Origin: Melaminivora suipulveris
GTDB lineage: Bacteria > Pseudomonadota > Gammaproteobacteria > Burkholderiales > Burkholderiaceae_C
Direction: 5' to 3'
NCBI RefSeq assembly: GCF_003008575.1
Contig: NZ_CP027667.1
Span: forward strand, 562,501 to 626,500
Length of the DNA stretch: 64,000 nucleotides
The position numbers were made by a program, and so were the translations under genes. Below, piece by piece: positions 11,985 to 22,026 of the stretch. Every line of letters begins with the position of its first letter. Positions within the stretch are counted from its first letter, which is position 1. A model generated the notes under the pieces. It had not been told where the DNA came from. It did no database searches and saw nothing but the letters and a program-made list of their open reading frames with translations.

Positions 11985-12910
11985 TTCACCTCGAAGCGCG
12001 CGACGTTGTCGCGCGCAAGCGCCTTCAAATCCAGGGCCTGGCCGCGCACGATGACTTCGGTGACGTCGGCCTTGCCAATGACCAGCGACCAGGGGCCCTG
12101 GCCCGGCACCGGCGCGCTCTCGCCGGCCGCCAGCGTCTTTTGTAGCACCACGGCACCGCCGCTGCGCACCTGGACCCAGGAGGGAGCGCTGGCGCGCAGC
12201 ACCAGGACGGCGTCGGATTCGGGAGCTGCAGCGCTGGCGGAGGTGGCCGGCGCTGCCGCAACCGGCGGGGGCGCGACTGCGGGTTGCGCTGCGCTGTCTG
12301 CTGTTGCCGGATCGGGCGTGGAGGTATCGGCCGCAGCCGTGTCCCCTGGCATGGGCGCCGCCACCAGCGCCTCGGCGGTGCCGCCGCTGGCCGTGCCGCC
12401 ACTGATGGGCTGCTGCACGGCCGCAGGCGCGTCGCTGCTGCCGCGCGCGATCAGCGAGTCGAGCGACAAGCCGGCCGGCCACAGCACGATGGCCAGCGCC
12501 CCTACCAGCAGCAGCGCCACGACGACGCCGAGCAGGCGCGAACGCGGTGGCTCGGCGGCGCCGCTGAAGCTGCCGCGCGGCGCGGCGTCCTTGAACGAGG
12601 CGTTGATGCCCTTGTCGATGCGCAGCGGCGCCGGCCTGCTGCCTGGCAGCAGCGTCAGCACCGCCGCGGGATCGTGCTTGAGCACGCGGCAGGCGCTGGC
12701 GGCCAGCGCACGCATGAAGACCTTGTCGTTGAACGCATCGTAGTCATCGGCCTCCAGCGCCTCCAGTCGCTCCACCGGCACCTTGAGCGTGGTGGCCAGC
12801 GCGGCGATGTGCATGCCGGCCGCCTGGCGCATCTGCATCAGGAGCTGGCCGGCGGTCACGCCGCCGGGCTGATCCTCCCCTGCCTGCGGCGCAGAGCTGG
12901 AATCACTCAT
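11981..12910 (-). CDS. RodZ-like HTH/DUF4115 membrane protein
   Basis: 309 residues. A cytoplasmic helix-turn-helix domain occupies about residues 18-85 ([34 protein letters not shown]). It is followed by a membrane segment at 126-145, a Pro/Ala/Thr-rich periplasmic spacer and a C-terminal DUF4115-like domain ([17 protein letters not shown]). RodZ links MreB to the cell-wall elongation machinery; this family is usually encoded just before ispG. ATG at 12910 overlaps the pilF stop by 8 bp. Confidence 0.88.
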   Translation of the reverse strand: MSDSSSAPQAGEDQPGGVTAGQLLMQMRQAAGMHIAALATTLKVPVERLEALEADDYDAFNDKVFMRALAASACRVLKHDPAAVLTLLPGSRPAPLRIDKGINASFKDAAPRGSFSGAAEPPRSRLLGVVVALLLVGALAIVLWPAGLSLDSLIARGSSDAPAAVQQPISGGTASGGTAEALVAAPMPGDTAAADTSTPDPATADSAAQPAVAPPPVAAAPATSASAAAPESDAVLVLRASAPSWVQVRSGGAVVLQKTLAAGESAPVPGQGPWSLVIGKADVTEVIVRGQALDLKALARDNVARFEVK

Positions 12911-13718
12911 CGAAACTCCCCCTGTCCAGTGCCTGCACCTGCCGCGAATCCGGAAAACGCTTGCGCAACTGCTCGGCCAGCTGACGCATGGCCACGGTGT
13001 CGCCCAGGGCACGCTCGATGCGGACACCCAGCCACAGCGACTCGGCGTTGCCGAACTCGCCGTTGTTCACCCGGCGGACATAGAACTGCGCGCGCTGCGT
13101 CTCGCCGCGGGCGAACATCAGCGCCGCCAGGTGGTAGCCGACGAGGGGATTGCCAGCGTCGATCTCATAGGCGCGCAGCAGCGTCTTTTCTGCCTCCTGC
13201 GCGCGGCCGGCGCGTTGCTGGCACAGGCCCTGCGACATCAGCGTCTTGCTGCGCGCGGCGTAGGTGGGCACGGCCAGAGCGCGCTCGAACAATTGCTCGG
13301 CTTGCTCATATTGGCCGCGCTGGCACTGCAGCCAACCCAGGTTGTGCAGGATGTCGGGGTCGTTTGGCGTGCGGCTCTGCGCCCGGCGCAGGCTCTGCTC
13401 GGCCTGGTCCAGGTCGCCCAGCGACATGAAGATCAGACCGCGCAGGTGGTGCGCGTCGGTGTAGCTGGGATCAGAGGCGAGGGCCTGCTGCACCTCCTCC
13501 AGCGCCACCTGCGCCTGCCCGCGCTGCAGGTAGCTGGCCGCCAGTTCCAGGCGGATACGGGCGCGGCGGCGCGCCTCGCTCTCACCCTGTGTGCTGCCGG
13601 CAGCGCCGCCGTCCGCGTCTGCTGCCGCAAGCGCACAGCCGGCCAGCGTACCCATGGCAGCCAACAGGCAGGCGCCGGCCAGCAGACGCCACAGCGCCGC
13701 TGCGTTGCTCACGATCAT
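12903..13718 (-). CDS. pilF: Type IV pilus biogenesis TPR lipoprotein PilF (PilW)
   Basis: Pilotin-type outer-membrane lipoprotein needed for assembly of the type IV pilus secretin. 271 residues: signal peptide with lipobox LAGC (25-28), then about six TPR units (for example ASYLQRGQAQVALEEVQQAL, HLRGLIFMSLGDLDQAEQSL, HNLGWLQCQRGQYEQAEQLF). The ATG at 13718 has a strong GGGAGGT 7 bp upstream. It lies 40 bp downstream of rlmN in the standard rlmN-pilF-rodZ-ispG order. Confidence 0.93.
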   Translation of the reverse strand: MIVSNAAALWRLLAGACLLAAMGTLAGCALAAADADGGAAGSTQGESEARRRARIRLELAASYLQRGQAQVALEEVQQALASDPSYTDAHHLRGLIFMSLGDLDQAEQSLRRAQSRTPNDPDILHNLGWLQCQRGQYEQAEQLFERALAVPTYAARSKTLMSQGLCQQRAGRAQEAEKTLLRAYEIDAGNPLVGYHLAALMFARGETQRAQFYVRRVNNGEFGNAESLWLGVRIERALGDTVAMRQLAEQLRKRFPDSRQVQALDRGSFDE

Positions 13719-13758
13719 GTAAGACCTCCCGCCTGGCGGCGTCTGTGCTGGCAAATGG

Positions 13759-14874
13759 TCACGGCGCCGGGACGATGGGTATGGTGCGCAGCCTGGCCAT
13801 GCGCTCGCCCACGCGCGTGCGGTCGCGCACGTCGCCGGCAAGCTGGCCACAGGCGGCGTCGATGTCGTCGCCGCGCGTCTTGCGCACCGTGGTCACGATG
13901 CCGGCGTCGCTCAATATCCTGGCGAAGGCCGCCACCGCGGCGTTGCTGGAGCGGCGCAGCCCCGACGCCGGGAACGGGTTGAACGGAATCAGATTGAACT
14001 TGCACGCCACGCCCCTGGCGCCGCCCACCAGGGCGATCAACTGGCGCGCATGCTCGGGCTGGTCGTTCACACCGTCGAGCATGCAGTATTCGAAGGTGAT
14101 GAAGTCGCGCGGCGCGTGCTCCAGGTAGCGCCGGCAGGCGTCCAGCAGTTCATCCAGGGGATATTTGCGGTTGAGCGGTACCAGCGAATCACGCAGGCCA
14201 TCCTGCGGCGCGTGCAGCGAAACGGCCAGCGCCACCGGGCAGTCCTGCGCCAGCCGGTCGATCATGGGCACCACGCCCGAGGTCGACACCGTCACGCGCC
14301 GGCGCGACAGGCCATAGGCGTGGTCGTCCAGCATGGTGCGCAGCGCCGGCACCAGGGCCGAGTAGTTTTGCAGCGGCTCGCCCATGCCCATCATCACCAC
14401 GTTGGAGATGACGCGCTCGCCTGTGCCGCGGCGCTGGCGCAGCGTGTGCTCGGCGAACCACAGCTGGGCGACGATCTCGCCAGTGGTCAGGTTGCGGCTG
14501 AAGCCCTGGTGGCCGGTGGAGCAAAAGCGGCAGCCCACGGCGCAGCCAGCCTGCGAGGAGATGCACAACGTGCCTCGGTCGTCTTCGGGGATGAATACGG
14601 TCTCGACCGCATTGCCGCCGCCGACGTCGAACAGCCACTTGACGGTGCCGTCGGCCGAGGCGTGCTCGCTCGCCACCGGAAGGGCTGCGACGTGCGCGCA
14701 GCCCTTGAGCTTTTCGCGCAGCGACTTGGCCAGATCGGTCATCTGGTCGAAGTCGGACACGCCGCGCTGGTGGATCCAGCGAAACAGCTGCGTGGCACGG
14801 AATCGCTTCTCGCCGAGTCCGGCGCAGAACGCGGCGATCCCGTCGAGGTCCAGGTCCAGAAGGCTTTTGCTCAT
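13759..14874 (-). CDS. rlmN: Dual-specificity 23S rRNA/tRNA methyltransferase RlmN
   Basis: Radical-SAM enzyme making 2-methyladenosine at A2503 of 23S rRNA and A37 of several tRNAs. 371 residues. The radical-SAM motif CAVGCRFC has Cys111, Cys115 and Cys118; the methyl-carrier Cys is probably Cys342 in DAACGQL. The [11 protein letters not shown] loop is also present. The N-terminal helical domain ([14 protein letters not shown]) is typical. It is co-directional with ndk upstream (73 bp gap containing a GC palindrome) and pilF downstream. Confidence 0.97.
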   Translation of the reverse strand: MSKSLLDLDLDGIAAFCAGLGEKRFRATQLFRWIHQRGVSDFDQMTDLAKSLREKLKGCAHVAALPVASEHASADGTVKWLFDVGGGNAVETVFIPEDDRGTLCISSQAGCAVGCRFCSTGHQGFSRNLTTGEIVAQLWFAEHTLRQRRGTGERVISNVVMMGMGEPLQNYSALVPALRTMLDDHAYGLSRRRVTVSTSGVVPMIDRLAQDCPVALAVSLHAPQDGLRDSLVPLNRKYPLDELLDACRRYLEHAPRDFITFEYCMLDGVNDQPEHARQLIALVGGARGVACKFNLIPFNPFPASGLRRSSNAAVAAFARILSDAGIVTTVRKTRGDDIDAACGQLAGDVRDRTRVGERMARLRTIPIVPAP

Positions 14875-14922
14875 GGCGCTTTACGCTCTTGCCGTGCAGC
14901 AACCGACAGACGGGGGCGACCC

Positions 14923-14943
14923 GCGCCCGCCGCCTGCGGGCGC
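14923..14943. other. GC-rich perfect hairpin in the ndk-rlmN gap
   Basis: Eight-base perfect stem GCGCCCGC / GCGGGCGC with a 5-base loop lies 4 bp past the ndk stop. There is no U-run on either side, so it is not a standard intrinsic terminator. It could partially terminate, stabilise the ndk 3' end or be neutral. Confidence 0.35.
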
Positions 14944-14947
14944 CGCA

Positions 14948-15373
14948 TCAGCGGGCGTAGATGTTCAGGCCGGGAAAGAAGAAGGAAATCTCGACTTGCG
15001 CGGTCTCGCCAGCGTCCGAGCCGTGCACGGCGTTGGCGTCGATGCTGTCGGCGAAATCGGCGCGGATGGTGCCGGAGGCGGCCTTCTTCGGATCAGTGGC
15101 GCCCATCAGCTCGCGGTTCTTCAAGATGGCGTTCTCACCTTCGAGCACTTGCACCATGACCGGGCCGGAGATCATGAAGTCCACCAGGTCCTTGAAGAAG
15201 GGGCGCTCCTTGTGCACGCCGTAGAACTGCTCGGCCTCGGCGCGCGAGAGGTGGATCATGCGGGCAGCGGCGATCTTCAGGCCGGCTGCTTCAAAGCGCG
15301 CGTAGATCTGGCCGATGACGTTCTTGGCGACGGCGTCGGGCTTGATGATGGACAGGGTGCGTTCGATGGCCAT
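14948..15373 (-). CDS. ndk: Nucleoside diphosphate kinase
   Basis: Transfers the gamma-phosphate between NTPs and NDPs through a phosphohistidine. 141 residues begin [15 protein letters not shown]. The active-site motif NAVHGSDA has His117, and [13 protein letters not shown] is conserved. Length and sequence are family-typical. The RBS GGGAAG lies upstream of ATG 15373. It heads the ndk-rlmN-pilF-rodZ-ispG-hisS string and follows rluB after an 82-bp AT-richer gap that probably contains a promoter. Confidence 0.98.
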   Translation of the reverse strand: MAIERTLSIIKPDAVAKNVIGQIYARFEAAGLKIAAARMIHLSRAEAEQFYGVHKERPFFKDLVDFMISGPVMVQVLEGENAILKNRELMGATDPKKAASGTIRADFADSIDANAVHGSDAGETAQVEISFFFPGLNIYAR

Positions 15374-15455
15374 GGAAGTTCTTCCCTTTGGAGTGTGTTG
15401 CGGTATTTTTTTGCCGAAAGGGCAAAACAGCGGATTTTAACTTTTGTAGGTTGTC

Positions 15456-16675
15456 TCAGCGCCCACCGCGGCGCTGTCCACCCGGCCCGCGCTGTTTTTG
15501 CTGCTGGCGCCGGCGCGCCAGGCTGTCGGCACCGATGTAGCCGACCGAGGTTTTCATAGGATCCGGCTGGGCACCGGGCTTGGCTTGCGAGGGACGCTGG
15601 CGCGAGGCAGGCGGCGCCGGCGCGCGGTCCGGAGCGCTGCGGCGCCGGCCGCCGCCAGCCGGCTCGCCCTGGCGGATCGGTTGCGGCGTGAAGCCGGCAG
15701 CCTGCATCAGGGCCTGAATATCGCGGTCATCCAGTTCCAGCCAGGCGCCACGCTTCAAGCCGCGCGGCAGCACCATGGCGCCGTAGCGGATGCGGATCAG
15801 CCGGCTCACGGCGTGCCCCACGGCCTCGAACATGCGTCGCACCTCGCGGTTGCGGCCTTCGGAGATGGTCACCCGGTACCAGCAGTTGGCGCCCTCGCCG
15901 CCGCCGTCCTCGATGGAGCCAAAGGTCGCCTCGCCGTCCTCGAGCTGCACGCCGTCCAGCAGGCGCTGACGCTCGTCCTCGCTCAGGGCGCCCAGCACGC
16001 GCACCGCATATTCGCGCGTCAGGCCAAAGCGCGGATGCATCAGCCGGTTGGCCAGTTCGCCCGAGCTGGTGAACAGCAACAGCCCCTCGGTGTTCAAGTC
16101 CAGCCGGCCGACGGACTGCCACTTGCCGTGCACCAGGCGCGGCAGCTTGCGAAACACCGTCGGGCGGTTCTGCGGATCGTCGTGCGTGACCACTTCGCCA
16201 GTCGGCTTGTGGTAGGCGATCACGCGCGCCGGCGGCGGCGCGATGCGAAAGCGGATGGGCTTTCCATTGACGCGGATCTGGTCGCCGTACTGCACGCGCT
16301 GCCCAATGTGTGCCGGCTCGTTGTTGACCGAGATGCGCCCTTCCAGGATGAGTTGCTCCATCTCCAGGCGCGAGCCCATGCCGGCTTGCGCCAGCACCTT
16401 GTGCAGCTTGGGGCTTTCCGCGTGGGGCTGCAGCACGCGCTTGGGTGGCGCCAGCGCCGCGTCGGCCTCGTCCTGGTCGAGCTGGCCGGAGACCACGTCG
16501 GCGAAGCGGTAGCCCTCGGTTTGCGCGTCGACGGCCGCGCCTGGCACCTCGACACCGGGCGCCGTGTCCTGGTCGGGCTCGGCGGCAGGCGCCTGCGACG
16601 GGTGGGCACGCTGCGGGCGCGGCGGGCGGTTCTGGCTGGAGGGCTGCGGCTTGCGCGGGCGTTTGGCGGGTCGGT

Positions 16676-16679
<4 letters not shown>
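15456..16679 (-). CDS. rluB: 23S rRNA pseudouridine(2605) synthase RluB
   Basis: Modifies U2605 in 23S rRNA. The 407-residue protein carries a long basic, disordered N-terminus (residues 1-85), an S4 RNA-binding domain (about 91-140, [21 protein letters not shown]), and the RsuA/RluB-type catalytic domain with [12 protein letters not shown] (catalytic Asp194). A Arg/Gly/Gln-rich basic tail ends the protein. ATG 16679 overlaps the scpB stop (ATGA). Confidence 0.94.
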
Positions 16680-17290
<611 letters not shown>

Positions 17291-17410
17291 GGGCGGGGGA
17301 CGGCAGCGCGCCTGTGGCGCGGCACGCGCGGTAGAAGGTATCGATCGGGGAGAGCGCCCACCTTCCCAGGTGCGGCGTGGCACCGGCGGTGCGGCGGGCC
17401 GGCGCAGGAG

Positions 17411-18439
17411 CTACGCGGCGAAGGCGCCATTGTAGTGCAGCCCCTGCTCCTGCACTGCCCGGCGCAGGTCGGGCGGCGGCTCGGCGCGCAGCTCCAGCGC
17501 CGCGCCCGTGACCGGATGCGCGAACGCCAGGCGGAATGCGTGCAGGGCCTGGCGCTGCATGCCGGCGCCGCTGGCGCCGCCATACAAGCTGTCGGCCACC
17601 AGGGGGTGGCGCAGCGACGCCATGTGCACCCGGATCTGGTGCGTGCGGCCGGTGTGCAGCGTGCAGCGCACCAGGCACATCTGGTCGTTTCCGGCCAGCA
17701 GCTCAAAATCGGTGCGCGCCGGCTTCCCAGCATGCTGGGCCGGGTCGACCACCGCCATGCGCAGGCGGTTGCGTGGATCGCGCCCGATCGCGGCGTCGAC
17801 ACTCCGGCGCTCCGGGCCGCGCCACGCGCCCCAGGCCAGCGCCAGATACTGCCGGCCGACCTCTCGCGCGGCGATCATGCGCACCAGCGCGTCCATGGCG
17901 GCGCGGCTGCGCGCCACGACCATCAGGCCGCTGGTGTCCTTGTCCAGCCGGTGCACGATGCCCGCGCGCGGCACCTGCGCGGCGCGGGCGTCGCGGCCCA
18001 GCAGGGCATTTAGCAGCGTGCCGCTCCAGTTGCCCGGTGCCGGGTGCACCACCAGGCCCGGTGGCTTGTTCACCACCAAGAGGTGCTCGTCCTCGTACAC
18101 CACGTCGATCGGCAGCGTCTCAGGCCGAAAGGCCTGGCTTTGCAGCGTGGGGCGCATCTCCACACGGATCAGCTCGCCTGCCCGCACCTTCTGCGCCGGC
18201 TTGAGCGCCGCGTGGCCCAGCAGATGCACGGCGCCCTGCGCCATGAGCTGCTGCAGGTAGCTTCGGGAGAACTCGGGCACCAGCTGCGCCAGGGCCTTGT
18301 CCAGGCGCTGCTGGTGCAGGTCGGCCGGGACGGCCAGTTCGCGGATGTCGGGCGGCGCATCGCCGGCCTCGGCGGCGAAGTCCGGGCCGTCGTCAGCCTC
18401 GGCGTCGGGCGCTGCGCCCACGGCGGTGCCCAGGCTCAA
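17411..18439 (-). CDS. rluD: 23S rRNA pseudouridine synthase RluD
   Basis: Makes pseudouridines 1911/1915/1917 in helix 69 of 23S rRNA. 342 residues: acidic N-terminal leader, S4 domain (about 40-95, HQQRLDKALAQLVPEFSRSYLQQ), and the RluA-family catalytic motif HRLDKDTSG at 163-171 with Asp166. No ATG fits. The likely start is TTG at 18437-18439, overlapping the nlpD stop as TTGA; GTG at residue 7 is an alternative. The bamD gene often found next to rluD in betaproteobacteria is absent. Confidence 0.94.
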   Translation of the reverse strand: MSLGTAVGAAPDAEADDGPDFAAEAGDAPPDIRELAVPADLHQQRLDKALAQLVPEFSRSYLQQLMAQGAVHLLGHAALKPAQKVRAGELIRVEMRPTLQSQAFRPETLPIDVVYEDEHLLVVNKPPGLVVHPAPGNWSGTLLNALLGRDARAAQVPRAGIVHRLDKDTSGLMVVARSRAAMDALVRMIAAREVGRQYLALAWGAWRGPERRSVDAAIGRDPRNRLRMAVVDPAQHAGKPARTDFELLAGNDQMCLVRCTLHTGRTHQIRVHMASLRHPLVADSLYGGASGAGMQRQALHAFRLAFAHPVTGAALELRAEPPPDLRRAVQEQGLHYNGAFAA

Positions 18440-19335
18440 CGCGCGGGCAGGTAACGCGCCGGATCGACCGGCTTGCCCTGGCGGCGCACCTCGAAATGCA
18501 GCTTGACGCGGTCGGCGTCGGTGCTGCCCATCTCGGCGATCTTCTGGCCGCGGCGCACGTTCTGGTCTTCCTTGACTAAGAGCGTCTGGTTGTGCGCGTA
18601 GGCCGTGAGAAAGGTGTTGTTGTGCTTGAGGATCACCAGGTTGCCGTAGCCGCGCAGCCCGGCGCCGGCATACACCACCCGGCCGTCGGCCGCGGCCAGC
18701 ACCGGGTCGCCCGCCTTGCCGGCAATGTCCAGGCCCTTGTTGCGCGCCTCATCGAAGCCGGCGATCAGCGAGCCCGACGAAGGCCAGATGAAGTTGACGG
18801 CATCGCCGCCGGTTGCGACCGGCTGGGGCTCGGGCGCAGGGGCCGGCGTGGCGGGTGCAGTGGCAGTCCCCGCCGGTGCCGAAGCTCCCGGCTTGGGTAC
18901 CGGCGCCACACCCGGCGGGGCGATGGGCCGCGTGACCACGCCAGTGTCGCTGGCGACGTTCGCCGCCACGGTGGTGGCGCTGGGCGGGATGACGCGCAGC
19001 ACCTGGCCGACCTCGATCAGGTTGGCGTTTTCCAGATTGTTCCAGCGTGCGATGTCCTTCCAGCTCTGGCCGCTCTCCAGGCCGATGCGGATCAGCGTGT
19101 CGCCAGGCTTGACGGTGTAGTAGCCGGGTTTGCCGGCGTTTTCCGCGCCGGGCAGGGTCTTGGGGTCGGGCAGCGCCGGGGCGACGCTGCCGGGCGTGCC
19201 GCTGGCGCTGCCAGCGAAGGTTCCCCGGTCCTCCACCGGCGCCCGGTTCACCGGAGTGCCGCAACCTGCCAGCACGGCCGCGGCGGCAGCCAGGACGACA
19301 AGCTTCAGAGTTCCATGAGCACGCAAAACCGACAT
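18436..19335 (-). CDS. nlpD: NlpD-type murein hydrolase activator lipoprotein
   Basis: Outer-membrane lipoprotein that activates cell-division amidases. 299 residues: lipobox LAGC at 22-25, LysM domain (YTVKPGDTLIRIGLESGQSW, about 70-115), Pro/Ala-rich linker, and a C-terminal M23/LytM domain. The position that is His in active M23 peptidases is replaced (RNKGLDIAG), matching NlpD as a non-catalytic activator. ATG 19335 has GAAGGGAAG upstream. It sits downstream of pcm in the surE-pcm-nlpD order. Confidence 0.93.
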   Translation of the reverse strand: MSVLRAHGTLKLVVLAAAAAVLAGCGTPVNRAPVEDRGTFAGSASGTPGSVAPALPDPKTLPGAENAGKPGYYTVKPGDTLIRIGLESGQSWKDIARWNNLENANLIEVGQVLRVIPPSATTVAANVASDTGVVTRPIAPPGVAPVPKPGASAPAGTATAPATPAPAPEPQPVATGGDAVNFIWPSSGSLIAGFDEARNKGLDIAGKAGDPVLAAADGRVVYAGAGLRGYGNLVILKHNNTFLTAYAHNQTLLVKEDQNVRRGQKIAEMGSTDADRVKLHFEVRRQGKPVDPARYLPAR

Positions 19336-19350
19336 AAACAGCACTTCCCT

Positions 19351-20115
19351 TCAGGCAATCCCCGATTTTAGTGGGACGAAATGCACGCTCTCCAACACAG
19401 TCTGCGTCAGTCCCTGCGCACCGCGGTCAATCACCAGCAAGGATTGCTGTCCACCCGGCCCTGCCAGCGGGGCGACCAGCCGACCGCCGATGGCGAGCTG
19501 TTCGCACCATGTCTGCGGCAGCGCGTCGCCACCGGCGGCGGCGATGATGCCGGCATAGGGCGCGCCGCCGGCGTAGCCCAGCATGCCGTCGCCCAGGATC
19601 AGGTGTACGTTGGCCAGCCGCAGTGGCCGCAGGTTGTCGCGCGCCTTTTCATGCAGCGCGCGCAGGCGCTCGATGGTGTAGACCTCGCGCGCCAGCCGCG
19701 CCAGCACCGCCGCCTGGTAGCCGCAGCCGGTGCCGATCTCCAGTACGCGCCCCAGGCTGCCAACACGCGCGCACTCCGCGCCCAGCAGCAATTGCGCCAT
19801 GCGCGCCACCACGCTCGGCTTGGAGATGGTTTGTGCCAGGCCGATGGGCAGACTGGTGTCCTCATAGGCCTGGTTGGCCAGCGCACTGTCAACGAAGCGG
19901 TGGCGCTCCACCGCGCCCATGGCCTGCAGCACCTGCGGCGCGTCAATGCCGCCCGCCGCCAGGCGTTGCACCATGCGCGCGCGCACGGCGGCCGAATCCA
20001 GCCCCATGCCCTGGGGCATCGGTGCGGCCGGTGCTGCGGGGGCCGCCTTTGTCATGGACGGTCCCTGGCGCTGCAGGCCGTCCAGCCGCGCAGGAAACCC
20101 AGGACGGCGCTGCAT
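19351..20115 (-). CDS. pcm: Protein-L-isoaspartate O-methyltransferase
   Basis: Repairs isoaspartyl residues in aged proteins using SAM. 254 residues, with an N-terminal extension of about 40 residues beyond the E. coli form. Motifs are AYEDTSLPIGLAQTIS (substrate site) and VLEIGTGCGYQAAVLA (SAM-binding motif I). Start ATG 20115 shares one base with the surE stop (TGATG), so translation is coupled to surE. A shorter start at the in-frame MTKAAP is possible. Confidence 0.94.
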   Translation of the reverse strand: MQRRPGFPARLDGLQRQGPSMTKAAPAAPAAPMPQGMGLDSAAVRARMVQRLAAGGIDAPQVLQAMGAVERHRFVDSALANQAYEDTSLPIGLAQTISKPSVVARMAQLLLGAECARVGSLGRVLEIGTGCGYQAAVLARLAREVYTIERLRALHEKARDNLRPLRLANVHLILGDGMLGYAGGAPYAGIIAAAGGDALPQTWCEQLAIGGRLVAPLAGPGGQQSLLVIDRGAQGLTQTVLESVHFVPLKSGIA

Positions 20116-20897
20116 CACGCGCCTCCGTCCGGCTCCGGGGCGCTCGCCATCTGTCGCACTGTTTGTGCCCAGTAGCCCAGCCCGTCGTGGTCCGTCAAGT
20201 CGATCTTCAGCGGCGTGACCGCGACATGGCCCTGCGCGGTGGCGTGGAAATCCGTGCCTTCGGCGTCGTCCTTGGCGGCACCGGCACCGCCGATCCAGTA
20301 CATCACCTCGCCACGCGGGCTCTGCTGCTCGATCACGCGCTCGGCCGCATGGCGGCGGCCCAGACGGCACAGGCGCATCGGGCGCAGCACATCGAAAGGC
20401 AGGTTGGGAATGTTCACGTTGAGCAGCCAGGGCACGTCGCCGACCAGACTCTGGCGCTGCATCTGAGCGACCATCTCACGCGCCTTGCGCGCCGCCGCCT
20501 CGATCTCGCCCCAGCCGCGATCGACCTGGGAAAAAGCGATGGATGGGATGCCAAACAGATAACCCTCCATGGCCGCGCCCACGGTGCCGGAGTAGATCGT
20601 GTCGTCGCCCATGTTGGCGCCGTTATTGATGCCGGAGACGACCAGGTCGGGCCGATAGCCCAGCAGCCCGGTCAACGCGATGTGCACGCAGTCGGCTGGG
20701 GTGCCGTTGACGTAGCGAAAACCGTTGGCCGCGCGCTGCACGTACAGCGGCGAGTGCAGCGTGAGCGCGTTGGACTTGGCGCTGTTGTTGTGCTCGGGCG
20801 CGACCACCTCGACGTCGGCGATCGATTTGAGCGCATCGTGCAGCGCCACGATGCCGGGCGCCTGGTAGCCATCGTCGTTGGAAATCAGGATCTTCAT
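20115..20897 (-). CDS. surE: 5'/3'-nucleotidase SurE
   Basis: Metal-dependent survival-protein nucleotidase acting on nucleoside monophosphates and short polyphosphate. 260 residues begin [16 protein letters not shown], with the metal-binding Asp8 and Asp9. The [24 protein letters not shown] loop is diagnostic. ATG 20897. It is first of surE-pcm-nlpD-rluD and divergent from the quinone oxidoreductase across a 139-bp intergenic region that should hold both promoters. Confidence 0.97.
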   Translation of the reverse strand: MKILISNDDGYQAPGIVALHDALKSIADVEVVAPEHNNSAKSNALTLHSPLYVQRAANGFRYVNGTPADCVHIALTGLLGYRPDLVVSGINNGANMGDDTIYSGTVGAAMEGYLFGIPSIAFSQVDRGWGEIEAAARKAREMVAQMQRQSLVGDVPWLLNVNIPNLPFDVLRPMRLCRLGRRHAAERVIEQQSPRGEVMYWIGGAGAAKDDAEGTDFHATAQGHVAVTPLKIDLTDHDGLGYWAQTVRQMASAPEPDGGA

Positions 20898-21036
20898 GGA
20901 GCAGCGAGAAAGTCGGGGGCATTGTAGGAGCCGACCGACGTCCGGGCCTTCGTCACGCGAGGGACAAGGCACGCCCCCCTGCCACTTCTATGATGGCCGC
21001 CTTGCCTTCCATCAAGAAACCCACAGGAGACAACCC

Positions 21037-22011
21037 ATGCATGCCTGGCTTTGCCGCGAGCCGACCGGAGTCGACGCCCTGGCGTGGACCGAATTGCCCA
21101 CGCCCACGCCGGGAGCAGGCGAAGTGCTGGTCGAGATCCATGCCGCCAGCCTGAATTTCCCGGACTTGCTGATGGTGCAGAACAAGTACCAGATCAAGCC
21201 GCCGCTGCCCTTCGTGCCGGGCGCCGAATGGGCCGGCACGGTGCAGGCTGTGGGCGAGGGTGTGACGCACCTGCGCCCAGGCCAGAGCGTCGCCTGCCTG
21301 AGCGGCACCGGCGGCTTCGCCACGCACGTCGTCGCGCCCGCCGCGCGCTGCATGCCGCTGCCCGACGGTTTTCCGGCCGTCGACGGCGCTGCCTTCATCA
21401 TGACCTACGCCACCTCGCACCATGCCCTGATGGACCGCGCCGCGCTGCGCTCCGGTGAGACGGTGCTGGTGCTGGGCGCGGCCGGCGGCGTGGGCAGCGC
21501 GGCCATCCAGATCGCCAAGGCGGCCGGCGCGCGCGTGATCGCCGCGGCGTCGAGCGAGGAAAAGTGCGAGATGTGCCGCAAGATCGGCGCCGACGCCGTG
21601 ATCGACTACAGCCACCAGGACCTGCGCGAAGCCGTCAAGGCGCTGTCGGATGGCAAAGGGCCGGACGTGGTCTACGACCCGGTGGGCGGCGATCTGGCCG
21701 AGCCGGCCTTTCGCTCCATCGCCTGGCGCGGGCGCTACCTGGTGGTGGGTTTTGCCGCCGGCCCCATTCCCGCCCTGCCCTTGAACCTGCCGCTGCTCAA
21801 GGGCGCGTCCATCGTCGGTGTCTTCTGGGGCGAGTTCGCCAAGCGCGAACCCAAGGCCAACGCCGCCATGATGGGCGAGCTGGCACAGTGGTACGGCCAG
21901 GGCCGCATCAAGCCGGTCATCGACCGCACCATGCCCATGAGCCAGCTGCCGGCGGCCTTTGCGCGCATGGCGTCGCGCTCGGTCATGGGCAAGCTGGTGC
22001 TGGTCAACTAG
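21037..22011 (+). CDS. NADPH:quinone oxidoreductase family protein
   Basis: Zinc-free medium-chain dehydrogenase/reductase. 324 residues: GroES-like N-terminal domain (VEIHAASLNFPDLLMVQNKYQ), then a Rossmann domain with the nucleotide loop GAAGGVGSAAI at 147-157. No structural zinc-binding cysteine cluster is seen. The family reduces quinones or enoyl substrates with NADPH; the real substrate cannot be told from sequence. RBS ACAGGAGA precedes ATG 21037. It opens the plus-strand group. Confidence 0.9.
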   Translation: MHAWLCREPTGVDALAWTELPTPTPGAGEVLVEIHAASLNFPDLLMVQNKYQIKPPLPFVPGAEWAGTVQAVGEGVTHLRPGQSVACLSGTGGFATHVVAPAARCMPLPDGFPAVDGAAFIMTYATSHHALMDRAALRSGETVLVLGAAGGVGSAAIQIAKAAGARVIAAASSEEKCEMCRKIGADAVIDYSHQDLREAVKALSDGKGPDVVYDPVGGDLAEPAFRSIAWRGRYLVVGFAAGPIPALPLNLPLLKGASIVGVFWGEFAKREPKANAAMMGELAQWYGQGRIKPVIDRTMPMSQLPAAFARMASRSVMGKLVLVN

Positions 22012-22026
22012 GGGGTCAGCGCATGG

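Noticed and set aside
15400..15430. Hairpin TTTTTTGCC-GAAAG-GGCAAAA between rluB and ndk
   Set aside because: The T and A arms are on the wrong sides for an intrinsic terminator on either strand; more likely promoter-region AT sequence.
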